NCBI GenBank assembly: GCA_002633005.1
Contig: NMRA01000235.1
Coordinates: 326,823-390,822, forward strand
DNA from: Phoronis australis
Lineage: Eukaryota > Phoronida > Phoronidae
DNA length: 64,000 nt
Direction of reading: 5' to 3'
Of this stretch, positions 33,958 to 52,511 are shown piece by piece. Both the position numbers and the translations under genes were made by a program. The notes under the pieces were generated by a model. The model searched no databases and was not told where the DNA came from. It saw only the letters and a list, made by a program, of their open reading frames with translations. The stretch's first letter is position 1. Each line of letters starts with the position of its first letter.

Positions 33958-34830
33958 ATAAGCCGGGTATGCTTGTGTTGGTGGACTTTGAAAAGGCGTT
34001 TGACTCATTGCCTTAATGTTTTATTGTCATTATGTTCTAAATTTCTTTAATTTTGGTGACTCAATAAAAACGTGTCCATGTACTAAAAAGGAGGGGTAAA
34101 GACAATGTGTTACACAGAGCGATGATGTACATCGAACTTTTTGAAATAGGTTGTGGTTGCAGCTAAGCAAGGTAGTCGGTTATCACTATGCCTTTTTATT
34201 TTATGTGCAGATATTATGGGATGGCTTTTAGACTGGACAACAGTGTTAAGGGCACTCGGGTAGGATCGGTGGAATATAAACTGTTGCAGTTTGCATATGA
34301 TACGGTTTTATCTTTAGATGGCTCGTAGCACTCTCTGCGGAATACACTCCACATTTTAAACCAATTGGAAAATATTCTGGTCTAAAGCCTAATGTGGAAA
34401 GCAACAATTTGTATTTGAATAGGTTCTATGAAGGGTAGCTATCAAAATGTGCCGTGACCTAAAAATGAAATGGACAACGTCAGAATTCATGTCACTGAAT
34501 ATTGTACTTTCAAGTGATTTAAATGAAATTCTCAACATTAATTTTAAAAGCAAGCTTGATAACAAAAAGGCTGTAAACATTTGAGAAAAAGGAACTTGAC
34601 ACTTTTTGGAAGAATTACAGTTGTGAAATTGATAACGTATACATCTTTTAACAAATCTCTCGTCCCGTCCGCAGACCTTCCTGGTGCAGCCGGACAAAAT
34701 GTTTTGTTTTGTATGGAACGATAAACGGAAATAAATGTCGCAAGCGTATGGCTCAAGAGCATAATGTTGGTGGAGCCAGAATGATTGACGTCACTTCTTT
34801 TATAGAGCAATTAAATTGACTTGGTTTCGT
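33958..34830 (+). pseudogene. Decayed L1/Tx1-like LINE reverse transcriptase
   Basis: Broken frames show in order MLVLVDFEKAFDSL (RT motif A), FILCADI, a degraded YADDT block read as AYDTVLSLDGS, then S-L-R-T-L-like and SGLKPNV-like stretches. Further on come FVWND and GGARMIDVTSFIEQLKL, typical of the RT C-terminal side. Stops and frameshifts between the blocks show that it is dead. The exact family and boundaries are uncertain. Confidence 0.75.
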
Positions 34831-35684
34831 TGACTACTTTGTCAGGTTTTTGCTAGTCTATCGGTAGTCACTTGTTTGAACTTATGTTAATATTTGGCTC
34901 ACAGTTTATAATAACCCAGTTCTGTTTGGTGCTCGTGTGGAAGCTATTTTACACAGTGTGGTTTTTTGTCTTGGCAAGTTCCATAATTATAAGCAGCCTT
35001 TAAAATTTATAAATCCCAGCCTTGCTCGATTTCAAAAAGATGTTGCAATGTACATTTCCACATGCGTATACATATACAAAATTAAATACGGTGGCAAGGT
35101 CTTCATCTCTTTTGTTTTTCTACGATGACTGACACACAGCCTGTAGGCCTACTTACATGTATTTAATGCTAACTGCATACAATAGCGCAGCATTGTACAT
35201 ACGTTGACCTTGACAGTTTCTCGACTAAAACACTGAAAAGTAATTATTTAGCTGTGGTGATGACGCTGTTATATGTGTGATCTGTCACCGTACTTGAATA
35301 AGTTATTGGAAAAAAGTTGTTACATTTCGCTACGTCTAAAATGCAGGGTGGTAAAGACGTCATGCGCATATCACTAACTGCACCAACCACCACCATCTCT
35401 GTTCCATAGTAGTGACCCCCCTCAACAAAAAGCCAGACATCAAAGTCCAGGGGTTGTGATGCGGTAAGTTTGCGACCACCATTGTATTCTCAATCATACA
35501 CCAGTAAAGCTTCGGTATACAGCAGTTACCCTTTGTTAGAGCGTTGACCAAATTCCTGTAGGCCCTACACCATTGAATTAAGGTTGAAGAAAACTGTGCA
35601 CCCCTTCAAAATTAACCACTCATAAAATGCGCAAAAGGGACCCTTTGTAGATCCGTCAAATGTACCTACCTAGTGGCAAAATAA

Positions 35685-35826
35685 CGGTGAATAGATAATC
35701 GTGCATGCAGGACACGTGACCGTGACGGTGAGTAACCCGGCGTGCATGAAGGACATGTAGCGGTGAATAGATAGGCGTGCATGGAGGACATGTAGCGGTG
35801 TAACCGTGCATGCAGAACAAGTGAAA
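35685..35826 (+). repeat. Imperfect tandem repeat around CGTGCATGCAGGACA
   Basis: Three to four diverged units contain GTGCATG(C/A)AGGACA(C/T)GT followed by AGCGGTGAATAGATA-like sequence. It is intergenic. Confidence 0.6.
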
Positions 35827-36091
35827 GTCCTTACAAAACTGGCTAGTGTGCGGCCGTATGCCTGAAGTACTCTTCGGGTTATAAGGCTTACATAAACACC
35901 AAACAGACCTTGGATTTATCAGAATTCCTCACAAGAAAGTTTTGTATTCACTTGTTAAATGATACAGAATTTGTTGAATACACGACACTTTTCATTTTTC
36001 ACGGTCTTTATTCCGTTGCGTTCATACTTTCTGAACAAAACTCTACTCTCTACTGAACATAGATACAGTAACTGACCTAGCGACATAATTA

Positions 36092-37019
36092 AAAAGATGT
36101 TCCTCTACGGCCGATAATATCCCAAGTCCTGACGCCCACGTACAAGACAGCGAAGCATCTCGATAAAATCATAAAGCCGTACATTCAGAGCCGTTACTCC
36201 ATTAAATGTCGTGAGGATTTTATTGACATTTTGCGCACACAAGTGCCATCCCCCCACTACCAACCTATGTCGCTTGACGCTGAGTCTTTGTTCACCAACG
36301 TGCCGGTGGATGAGACCATTACTATCATTTTGGATAATGTATACCGTCACCCACATTTAAAGCCACCCGACATTTCACCTACTCATTTGAGAGAGTTGTT
36401 AACCATCTGCACAACCAAAGTACCATTTCGCCATATAAATGGGAAATTGTTTTTGCAAAAAGATGGTGTGAGCATGGGCTCTCCTCTGGGTCCCACTTTC
36501 TCGGAATTTTATATGTCTGAAGTGGAAAAGAGGGCTAGCAATGTGATTGGTGGTATTCCTATCTATGTACGTTATGTAGATGATATTTTTGTTTATTGTG
36601 CCTTTGATGACTTGTTATCAGTACGTGATGAACTTGAGCGCCACTCTGTATTGAAGTTTACCCACGAGCTTCCTGTAAATGACAAGATTCCGTTTTTGGA
36701 CGTTCTTGTGAACCATTCTCCGTCTGAATTTTCTACATCAGTTTACCACAAGCCCACTGATAAAGGTTTCTGTCTCCACGCCAAAAGTGAGTGCCCTGAG
36801 CGGTATAAGGTCGCCGTTGTGGTCAACTTCCTAAAGAGGGCGTATTCGGTGTCGTCTAACTGGCTATTGTTCAATCAAGAGGTAGATCGCATAAGACAAA
36901 CACTGGTGAATAATGGGTATACCAATGCTTTCGTGGACTTCCATATTAAGCGATTTATGTCCAGAATTAGCTATGAAGTCCCTGCACGTCGGACTGGTGT
37001 CACCAAAAAGATATTTTAC
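36092..37019 (+). pseudogene. Penelope-like element reverse transcriptase, truncated
   Basis: One continuous frame starts upstream of any ATG (RPIISQVLTPTYKTAKHLDK) and runs through SLDAESLFTNVPV, GVSMGSPLGPTFSEFYM and YVRYVDDIFV to FLDVLV. These are the signature motifs of Penelope-like RT. About 300 residues are preserved with no internal stop. The 5' part is missing and the 3' part runs into the gap at 37020-37035. The GIY-YIG endonuclease usual in canonical elements is therefore not seen. Whether it is truncated or only mis-assembled cannot be told. Confidence 0.85.
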
Positions 37020-37035
37020 NNNNNNNNNNNNNNNN
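37020..37035. other. Assembly gap (16 N)
   Basis: Sixteen N bases end the Penelope-like frame. The G-rich sequence after it does not continue that protein. Confidence 0.97.
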
Positions 37036-38482
37036 GGCGGGGGGAGCCCGGCGGGCAAACCATAGGTCCAATATGCAGTGTCGATTGCTGAGTATTCTTC
37101 TCAGTGGAATGGGCCACTAGGAAATTTAAGCATTTTAGTGGTTACTTAATAATCATAAGTTTCCTGGATACAATAAGATGCATCTATTTTATTCTTTAGC
37201 TGATTACACTCGCACGACACCGACTCCCACAGTGTTCACCACGACACTGAGTTTACATAGACACCACCAGAGGACATTGCATCAAAACGGATATAGGGGT
37301 CGCTGCCAAGGCGTGTCGTTTCTAAGGAGGTGCACATATTTTTATTTGCTTGCCAGTAACACGAATGATTGATCACTTTTTTGTTCTGATTGCTTTTTTG
37401 CATGAGTAATCGCAAAGGCGTATTGGTTTGGCGAGTTTCTGCTTATAGCTAGCGAAACAATTTTGCTTTTGTCTTCTTTGACGACCATTTCATCTGATCC
37501 GCTGCATTGCCTGGCTCACGGTCAAAAGTCAGGCTCGCTCGGCCAGCTCTGACGATAATTCTGTGTATTGGGAGCTTGGATATCTTCATTTGCGATTGCC
37601 AAAGTAAGATTACTATCTATGTGCTTTTATTTCCAAGCTAACAACAGCGATTTGGGAGGTTTGGTCTATTTGTGCTTCGCTTTGCTGCTGTAGCAGTGTA
37701 TAGCAAGTTAGTTCTGTTTTTAATTGGTTCCTACTGTTTCAGTCTTTCAGTGCCACATCCGCTGGGTAATGCTGCAGGCTGCAGATTGGTAATCCTCCTC
37801 AGTTGCTTGCCAATTGAGAAATATCTTCTGAAGCTAGAGATAACTTATGAGTGAAAATAATGAAATCCATTGAACCCAAACAAAAGATTGGGTCTTTTAA
37901 ACCCGTGTTCAATAAAATAAAACAACACAACACTGATCATTGGTCTTAAATTGTTCAGTGTTTAACTTAGAGAAGATTTCATGACTTCTCAAAAACTGAT
38001 AATTTGTTATTTATGAAGACCAGGCACACTAACATGTGATACACTTTAGTCTAAACAAGCGGTCAAAGCTCTATTGTATGCCGAAAAATCACTGCTCATC
38101 TGTTGGTATGAATTTTATATCAGTAAGTGGTCTTAACAGAAAATTCTTTAATGTTGCTTTTTAACCCTCTTGTCAATAAATGTGTGTTTTGTGGTATTTG
38201 AATTTTTCAGGATCAATTGACCAGCAGAGCCTCAAATTCATGAGTCAATTTATAGAGGTCGTATAGGTCACGTTAGAAGTTCACATGATTGGGTCTGCTG
38301 TGTTTGTAATTGATTGGCCCATAAGTGATTATACTCTGTACAAGTTAACGAGACATGTAAATCCCTATTTTGGCTACTTTTACAATGGGTGTAAGGAAAC
38401 ACTCAGGGAAAAATGTATGGGGTACGTGCATTGCGGAAATCGATGGCAACCAAGTTAGAACGCAAAGTAATTGTTATTCCTC

Positions 38483-38760
38483 TCATAATGATAAATCATC
38501 GTGAGAGACCATACAGAGTTGGTATATGGTACAACTCTGGATGGTCAGGGATCAACAGACAACCACAGTTCAACTGTGAGTCTTCACCAAGGTGATAAAC
38601 GAGTGTAGTTCTGCTTGCTGCTTCAGCTGCAGGTATCATCTCTTTCATGACACACAATGTGTGACTGCTGGACAAAGTCTTTTCAATTTAGTGTAAATAA
38701 GCCAGTGGAGTGTGACACCCATAAGGTCCATGTCAAGTCCTCACAATTCCATGTTATGTG
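38483..38760 (+). repeat. Hairpin-rich dispersed repeat, copy 1
   Basis: About 280 bp aligning in the same orientation with 52233-52511. It contains successive small palindromes: CAGAGTTG...CAACTCTG around GTATATGGTA, CACAGTT-C-AACTGTG, and TCACC-AA-GGTGA. It has no coding capacity. The class is unknown; a SINE or MITE is possible. Confidence 0.75.
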
Positions 38761-39311
38761 ATCAACCATGCATAATTTTTACCTTGTTTTATGTTAAGAC
38801 ACTGACATGTCTCTGACGTTGTAAGCATGGTGAGGTTTGCCTATAATTGCTATGTTAAACTAGGAATTTATGAGAAATATTTTCGTGGTTGGAAAAGACG
38901 TGGTTAACAACAATTTCGATATGCCAGCAGTCAGGCCCAAGATTAGAGATGACGAGCAACAATAATGCAAGACGTGCTCCTAAAATCAGTATCCCTGGAT
39001 TGATTTTTTATATTTAAGGTGATGTTAAAACCATTTTACCAGATTTTTTGCATATACTGAAAACGTTCATTGCAAGCCAGTTGTTGTTCTGATGGTAATG
39101 ACCTGTGACCTTTATAATATGTAATGTGACCTACGTAATATACTTATTTCTGACAGAAACACTATGAGGGAAGTAATTTTGAGTGTGGTTACTATCAGTT
39201 ATTTGTAGGTATTCCTTCCCTGACATAATTAGTCGCTGATTTTATTTTGGAAATACTTAAGGGAAACTGTCTTGCAATTCCTTACAGAAACTTTGCCCTC
39301 AGCTTTTGTTT

Positions 39312-39460
39312 GCAGTAGGAGAATGTACACATATTGCCTTGTCACCAGTAGGCAACATGGTTACAGTAGGAGTGTACACATATTGCCTTGTCACCAGTAG
39401 GCAACATGGTTGCAGTAGGAGTGTACACATATTGCCTTGTCACCAGTAGACAACATGGTT
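39312..39460 (+). repeat. 49-bp tandem repeat, 3 copies
   Basis: The unit starts GCAGTAGGAGTGTACACATA and ends CAACATGGTT; the first copy has two extra bases. It is intergenic, upstream of the ZNF474-like gene. Confidence 0.9.
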
Positions 39461-40655
39461 GCTCCGGCTGCTGCAAAGAAGAGTGGCAATGGTCCTGATT
39501 TAATTATTGATAAAACATTTATGAAGGCTTTGTCAGTAAACGCAATAGATGGATAGCAAATTCACTGACTAAATTATAGTAAGATTACTTTGCTTTCATT
39601 GTACTTTTGTCATAAATATGCAGACTATGCATGTCAGGGTTTCCAATGCTGCATGGCATCATAAATTCCCAATAACGTATATTCTGGCATTGTTGCAACA
39701 AGTATGTTGGCAAGGCAACAACTTTTTTAGTCAGTAATTGCAGCTGGTACAAGGATTGAATTTAACTTAAATGTATATATATATATTTATATGTATATAA
39801 TATAAAGAACAGAAGACACTTCAAAGGGCAAATTTTTCACGCAAGTTTTATTTTGTTGGGGTTTTAGGTTTTCAGTATACCAAACTTTAACAAGTTAAAC
39901 AAGTTATTATCTTCTGCTCCGTGTTGGCAAGTTGCCAGGGAGGATTATCAACCCACCCTCTATAGCACTACCCTTGTAGCGTGAAGTTAGTGGATCCACT
40001 AGTTCTCAAGCAGAGCATTATCTCACTCAGTCTCACCTCTGGCCATCTAATGCCACCACATCACTCATTGTGGTAACTGCACAGCACAAACATTTGTTCT
40101 GGCCAGACATCTTGATTCCACCATTGGTCTGGATGTGGTTTCCTGAATTCCACGAGATGTCCTTAGAACTATCCGCTGTGAATGGATAGTGCAGTGCTAC
40201 ATTTATATTGCAACTTGACCGTTCATCTCTTTGTACTTGCAGTATGTTGAGTAAGCATAAGGAAAGGAGCTGTAGGGTTTCACCGCTGGTTTGACCACTA
40301 GATGGCGACGCTGAGACTTTGATTGTGAGTATTCCCTCCCCGGAAGTTGATCAATGCATAATCAATCAAATTTGAACATGAACTTTTGTTTACTTGATCT
40401 TAAAGCTAATTATTTACAAGGTACCTAGCATGCTGTGTAGGTTCAGCATCAAATGCTGACTTTGTTCAAGTATTTCGGTGTAGATATCAGCTATCACATT
40501 CACTAACTTTCATTGTATAAAATGGCAAAATTGAAATTCCTACCATGTTCTCTATTCAGCTATTTCCAGGCCTAGAAATCAAAATTGGTTTGACTAAAGA
40601 ACAATTGGAGATCAATTTTGTAATTGTAAGTCGTCTTAATCAAAATACTGCATGA

Positions 40656-45720
<5,065 letters not shown>

Positions 45721-46466
45721 GGGGTTTAGTGGGGCACTTACCGATCATAGAGATGAAATAATAGTGACAGTTCACCAAGATGACATAATACTTGGCCACA
45801 GAGAGGAAAGAATTTCAATATGCAAGAGGGAGAATGTAAGTCAGAGACGACGTGGTGAGAAGATTACAGAGAGGAAGTAAAATGACGTCACTACTGACCG
45901 CCATATGATATCAAGTCACAGACCAGAAGACATAATATTAAGTCACATAATTTGAGCAGCTGTGTAGCTTCTTGGTATCATTCATGTTTTTTTGCTAACA
46001 TTTACCAAATATATACATGTGCAGTCACTCTTAGGTAAATTTAAATTCTGATCCTAGACCTTTCATCACAGGAACACTGCTAATTTGTAAACAAATTCCA
46101 CTATTTTCCCCAAGCCATTTTTTCGACTAATATGACGAAGTGGAGTCATTTACAACCGGTAGTAAATTTCATCTAGTCATGTGTTCTCAACAGTTAATTA
46201 ATATTTTCATAAAACAGAAAATTTGCGTTTTCTTAAAATTGTCAGTTTTTTGTTGTTTTGCAGTTTCCACTTATTGGCTGAAGTCATCTCAACATTCGTG
46301 TTGCTGTGTGCTATCTTTTTATACCAGAAAAATCATTGTGAAAGTTGATTTTATCGATATTTTTGATTGCTATCTCCAAAACCAATGATAGTTCATTATT
46401 CTCAGATAGAGGAATTCCTATTTTTTAAGGAATTTGTAATATGTAATTTTTCACTTTTTAACTGAA

Positions 46467-46472
46467 AATAAA
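46467..46472 (+). terminator. Candidate polyadenylation signal for the ZNF474-like gene
   Basis: AATAAA about 750 bp past the stop codon. It is plausible as a 3' UTR end but unverified. Confidence 0.35.
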
Positions 46473-46611
46473 ATGACAACTTTTAAGTTAAAATCTTAGG
46501 GTTAGAAAAGTAGTTTGATGTAAAAGGTACTCGTTAGATACTCCGACGTAAACAGTCTGTCCGTCTTTCCATGTTCCTGTTCAACTTTTGTAAAAAATAT
46601 TTTACACATAT

Positions 46612-46872
46612 TTTGGAGCATGACAGCGTTTTCTCGTTCAGTGACCTTACCAGACGAAGGGGGTTCTGAGCGTGTCATAACATGTAGCTTCTTTGTTAAC
46701 TGCCAAGCACAGTCTTTTGTCTGATATGACAACAGGCAGGTCAATTATCTACCAGGCTTATTACAGACCAGGTGTGAACACCGTCAAACCCAGAGTGAAT
46801 TGGTACAATCAGAAAGAATAGATTATCGTACCTTCGATTGCAGTTGCGCGATTTTGGCGATTCATGATCACC
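46612..46872 (+). repeat. Dispersed repeat, copy 2 of an inverted pair
   Basis: Matches the minus strand of 6683-6945 (for example ATCTACCAGGCTTATTACAG and GTTAACTGCCAAGCACA). The two copies lie 40 kb apart in opposite orientation. Substitutions and small indels indicate an old, non-coding element. Confidence 0.85.
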
Positions 46873-48129
46873 ATTAGACAAGTTTTTGTTAATCACATAA
46901 TTTAAAAAGATAACTGGTATTTGAAGTTCACTGGTATCATGCTGTGGTAATTAAAAAAAACTGATCGATACATGGCTGAGAAATAATGCTGCTGACGGAC
47001 CTTGATCACGGCCACCGCCTGTCTGTGAGCTAAGACGAATACGTTTGAATTTCTGACATTAATCAGCATGGATTCTTTTGGTCAAGGTGTTTTGGACAAT
47101 AATGTGCAACTGCAAGTTAAAGCGGTTTGTTGGCAACTCGCCAATTTTCACATATTGTCATCCAGGCGACAGTGTGTTGGCCTTCACAGCATATATTCTT
47201 GCCACTTGTTGCATGTTTGAGCCGACACTATGATAAGATACCGGGTCGAGTACGACGATATATGCAGTCGGCTCGTGTTGACACATATTATCGCCTCTTA
47301 CAGTGGCGCGGGATCTAGGAGACCAGAAGGTGCTCTAGTTCCTAGTTTTGGTTACACTTATTGTCGTAGCTCGCTATATAAATATAGACAATCTAAATCC
47401 GTGGTCATGACCATAATATATAGGATAACGGTAAATAGGTAGACACTCTAAATCCATGACCATAAATATAGAATAGTGTGCTACATATATAGACATTCTA
47501 AATCCATGGCCATAACCATAATGTAGACTAGCGCACTTACCCCTGTGTGTAAATCCGACGCTTCCAAGTATTCACGAGGGAAGCTGAGATTCCTAGTTCA
47601 TCAAAAAACAAAAAAACAAAAACATTCTTGCACGACACAGCCATTTGACTCAACCAAAAATTTGAAAAAATACAGTAGGATAGCCGCCATCAAAAGGGTG
47701 GAATCTTGAAGAACGTGAAGACAGTTACTTGTGAATTACACGAAAGGACTATTTCCGATGGTTACTTATAAAATAAAGTTACTGTTTCCGGTAGTATCAC
47801 AAGAATAGTACCTCTTTTGACGAAGATTACTATGAGTTATTTGTAAGGAATTCCCACTTGTGGAAAAGACTGCTGTCTAGGCGACTATTTGTAACGATCG
47901 TGTACATGTGGTGGCGATGGGGGAGTTATTAGGCGACGTCGAAATGGTTTGTGCCCCCCCAATAATTTTTGCCTTCCACCGGGCGTGTACTATGAAATGC
48001 GTTTTCAAAACTAAACAAAAAAATGAAGTAGAAATATTATTGACAATTTTAATTTGTTAATATACCCTGAAAATTTGCACCTGACCAGAACACATAAATC
48101 ACAAAAAGTCCCGAACTTGTCACAATATA

Positions 48130-48400
48130 TTTGGGATTAGGAGAGTAATATACATTACAAATGCTCATACACAGCAATATACAAATCCACTTATACACAA
48201 ATAAAGATAAAACAGATACACGAGTATACATACACTACATACACAAGTTTCACATACACAGCTACTCACATATTCACTTATACACATCTACAAATACTAC
48301 ACATATATAGCTATATATAGCTATACATAGCTATATATATATATATATATACTACACATACACATGTTTACCTGTATACATGTAAATATATGCATGAATA
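48130..48400 (+). repeat. Low-complexity ACATATACAC array with (TA)n core, left part
   Basis: Irregular repeats of TACACATA, ATATACAGCT and ACACATAC with a pure (AT)n run at about 48331-48350. The same composition resumes at 49345-49470, so the LINE fragment between them seems to sit inside the array. Confidence 0.75.
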
Positions 48401-48559
48401 AAGATATACTGTTCCTCATCAATCCAAACTCGGACCATTCGATACTTTCTTGGGGTTCACGAATTTACTCCAATCGCCGCAATGAATGGAGATATGGGGT
48501 GGATACCTGGTATAGTTCGCAAGAAATTGTGTATATGAAAGCTCTGGAATAGACTTGCA

Positions 48560-49344
48560 CGCTTAATAATCATCTCTCAAAGAAAGTATTTAACTGGGAT
48601 CTCGCATACAGGAAGGACAATTGGTAAAATCTGTTTTTCAAATTTTTACTGAGGTTGATCAGATTGAAGCATTTTATCAAACGTCAGCTTGTGATCTGGA
48701 AATTGCCAAAATGAAACTTATAAATCTTTTCAAATCTGAATGGAGAGCGGAAATTTTGAGCAAACCCGAGCTAAGAATTTATAAATCATTTAATTAAAAC
48801 TAAGTATCAAACATAATTTTATCTGAAATTTTGCATTTCTAGAGGAAAGAAATCCCTTTTTCTCAGTTTAGATCTTGAGTCTTCTCGCTGAAAGTGGAAA
48901 CTGGCCTTTTTAGTATTTTTCATACTCCGGTTCAGGAACGTTTGTGTGTTCTTTGTACTGCCCATGAGTAGAGGAGGGAATACATTTCCTTTGCTTTGTT
49001 GCGATCTCTGCACTGATGTCAGAACAGAGATCATTTTGATGTGTCCCTCATTTGGTGAGCTAGACATTCAGAAGCAGTTTGTTGTCCTGATGACGAACAC
49101 CACTGTGTGTAAATTAGTTATCAGTTTTATTTGTAATGCGTTTTCAAGCGAAAAAGGTTGGTATTTTTATTTAATTAATAATAATTGAGAATGTTGGGCT
49201 GATTTTCCTTTCGTTTTGTCGTTGTATACCTGTATTCGCTGCCAATTTTTTATAAGTTCTCTTTGGAAATGGTGACGTATAAGCCCGAGTTGTGGTTGGG
49301 TAGCAATTGCTATATGACACTAAAATTAATGATTGATTGATTGA
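48560..49344 (+). pseudogene. LINE ORF2 C-terminus and 3' UTR, 5'-truncated, with (TGAT)n tail
   Basis: Broken frames give KSVFQIFTEVDQIEAFYQ, then LFKSEWRAEILSKPELRIYK, then a FSQFRS...SLKVETGLF stretch and QERLCVLC. This matches the C-terminal cysteine-containing region of L1/Tx1-like LINEs of marine invertebrates. A 3' UTR ends in TGATTGATTGATTGATA near 49331-49349. Stops and frameshifts show that it is inactive, and its 5' half is absent. Confidence 0.7.
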
Positions 49345-49470
49345 TTGATATACTGCACATATACAGCTATAAACATATTGACTTATACACATACATGTAT
49401 ACAGTTACTACACATATTGGCTACATCTACACCGACAGACTACACATGTACGACTTAAACATGTGCTACA
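49345..49470 (+). repeat. Low-complexity ACATATACAC array, right part
   Basis: Continues the array at 48130-48400 after the LINE tail, with CACATATACAGCTATAAAC and CACATACATGTATACAG units. Confidence 0.7.
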
Positions 49471-52232
49471 CACATGCATGGTAACCCCACAGAGATCGTG
49501 TATCATGTTCATCACAAGACTTGTAGATAATAATTTCATAAATTCTGCTCTTCTACATAGTTGAGCATAGAACTTACATTTCTAGATTGATATGTACAAC
49601 TGTACGACCGCCACCACAGTTGTGTCATGTTGATGTGAGCACACGCTACTAATGAAAGTGACGGTGAACAATTATCTTCAAAAGTAGTCCAATTAACCCT
49701 GTTTTGGCGTATTAACAAACACCTATAAAATTCTCTGCAACAAAATAATTCCCACCTAACCTTCCGACAACCCTCAAAAGTTTGAGAAGCATTTTCTTTT
49801 AAACAGAGGCCTACTAAACGGGCAAGCGTGACCAACGCTTTCAGTGACTAAACGCCATCTGTGGGGAGGAAAGACCACCACAAGGATCCATGCAAGATAT
49901 CCAGTCTTTGACATAAGGAGCCTGAATATTGATCTGAGTCCTCCTTTTACCCTTCAAGATTGACGTCAATAGGTGGATGAACGACTAAGGTTGGGCATAA
50001 CCAAAAGAGGTTTAGTATCCCTTTGTGCGTCGAGCTGTGAGTGTAGAAACAGCCTTTAGATTATAGTCTGATTGACGTAAAGTACTGGGTAAACTGAAAG
50101 GAAATCACGTGTGACGTTTGCTTTTTTCAGCAACAATTGAAATCATTTCAGAGCAAAAAATCAATCAAACTTACATCAGCGTGTGAACAACGTAATGTGT
50201 CATTTTGTTTGTTGAATGCGCCACCTATGAGCTACGTCAGGTGTAACTGACCCCCTGTAGTGGAAACGAATCAAAAACTGCTAAAGCAACGTTGGTGTAC
50301 GATTTACGCTGACAATGTTAAAAATATTATTTCTTACCAAGAAGCTGATAATACCGCTTGTCCCGAACAGCACCAATCACATGAGATAAAGGAAAGTTTC
50401 CAATACTCCATGAACTTCACAAAATGTCAAATTCAAAACAAGCGTCATTCCATCTTTGCATACAGGTGAAAGACTGGAATATCGTTCTTGACTTATACAT
50501 TAGGAAGAAAAATTAAAACATGAAAAATTTATGATTGATAATTTTTAAACCAACACCGTGATACCGCTTCAGAGGAAACTTGTACTGTAGAACGAGACCT
50601 GAACTAGTGAAATCCATGCGGATCACTATACTTTTTAACCTGGAAATATCGTTGATTTTTTGCAGATAATTCCAAAAATACCAATTGCCTGTACGTCTCA
50701 GCAATCGCACTTGTTCCGCAAAACAAACAAAAAATCTTACTTACTCCCTTTGTGGGGATAAGTAAATTTAAATTTCCCGATAAGCAAAATGTTTAATACG
50801 CTATTATAATGGATTTCTGCAGGCAAAATAATTTATTTTGTTAAATGGCAGCTATAACGTCGAGCTGAATGGAATGAGGCAAGCTTATCACAACTAATGA
50901 ATTTGCTACGCGATATTTTTGTTGACATTTGTTGATAACTAGAGGTCGATTCATTGCAATAGTTGACTTATAAATATAGTAGTTGGCTGTACGCACCTAC
51001 GTGTCACCCACCACGCCACATCGGTGGAGCGAAAAATGGACTGTCTTCGTAAGGCACAACATGCAGACGTTATTGTTCGATGTTGAGGTACGTACAGTGT
51101 ACGGGTAACACCAGCACTTACTGGGAGGTTTTTCGGGTGAGTTAGTCACCTGTTTAACAGACGTGCTCACATGAACTGTTATGGCCATACCATGTACTAG
51201 GCCGATTGGGATCATGTGAAACACAATAACTCATTTTGGATTAGGCACTTGATTGGAACTTATGCCTCCAGCTGTTCGCGAATCACTCAAAGTTATAAAC
51301 TTTAAGGTCACCTTACGGTCATGATGGTGCTAATGACAGCTTCAATATCATCGGTGGTACATATAGGAACACCCTCGTTGTAGTGAATTATATAAAATTA
51401 ATGTTCTCATAGGTCGATAAATCCTCATTTAAAAGAAGTGCTTTCAACGCAAAACCTCGCACATTTCCCGTGGACATAAGACAATCAGTGAAAAAGCAAC
51501 ATCACCCTGGATATCGGGTGTGAAAGATACCGTAAGTGCTTTGGGAAAACACTCGGGATCCCACGATCTTGTCTGTTTCATGAAACTTTTTCTTAACTTA
51601 GAACGAAATCAGGCTAACGTAGGACCAACATGTCTTTGTTCGTTTCACTTATGAAAAGTTTTTAGACCATTTTTCAGAGAGAATGATCATACTGTACAAG
51701 GTTAAGACTGAAAGTTAAGCTTGCTACGGGTTACCTTAATTTTGTAACCTGTTGATAAACATGTTTTTGAAAATTTTACAATATGATGCCCCAAAATAAT
51801 ATCAAGTTGAACATTGTCTGTTTTCGATTCGAGAACCGGTAAAACCGGGCCGGTAAGGACAACTCAGTGCGACTTGCCTGCTCATGTGGTATGGCATTTT
51901 TCAGGCTGTCTGGGGTCTTCTCACGTACATTGTAAGAGAGATCCAATTGTATCCAAGATGTTGTAAATGAATTCCCGTTTAGAGTTTCAATGTCAGAATA
52001 TTGTTCTTGAACCGGTATTCTACACCCCGTCTCGCTTACTTTTGTGAATTCGTAACAATGTGGCACCAAAATGGGTAAATTGTATGCTCATCTACGTCAA
52101 AAACCGACTTGATTTAGGACCAAAACCCGTTTTAATAACTACGAAACGGTCTTTTCTGAATTTGAGTCGTGGGTCTTAACTCCAAATGTTTATATTAAGG
52201 TAAATTTTAGTACTAAGATAGTTTTCATAAAG

Positions 52233-52511
52233 CATAACGATAAATCGTCGTGAGAGACCCTGCGGACTTGGTATATGGTGCAACTCCGGACAGTCTGAGC
52301 TCAAGAGAAAACCACTCTCCTACTGTAAGTCTACACCAATGTGATAAACGAGAGTAGTTATACTTGCCTCATTAGCTGCAGGTATCATTATCGCTTTTAT
52401 GACACAAAATGTGTAACTGGGCAAAGCCTTTTCAGACTAATGTATTTAAACCAGTCGAGTGTGAGACCGCTGAGGTCCCTGTTTAGTCGTCACGACAATT
52501 GTACGTTATGT
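52233..52511 (+). repeat. Hairpin-rich dispersed repeat, copy 2
   Basis: Aligns with 38483-38760 along its whole length: shared CGTGAGAGACC, TTGGTATATGGTGCAACTC and TTAGCTGCAGGTATCAT-like blocks. The first hairpin is kept with one mismatch (GGACTTG / CAACTCC). The other stems are partly degraded. Confidence 0.75.

Noticed and set aside
51776-52069. 97-codon minus-strand ORF
   Set aside because: Continuous and protein-like, but with no known motif, no splice context and no second copy in the window.
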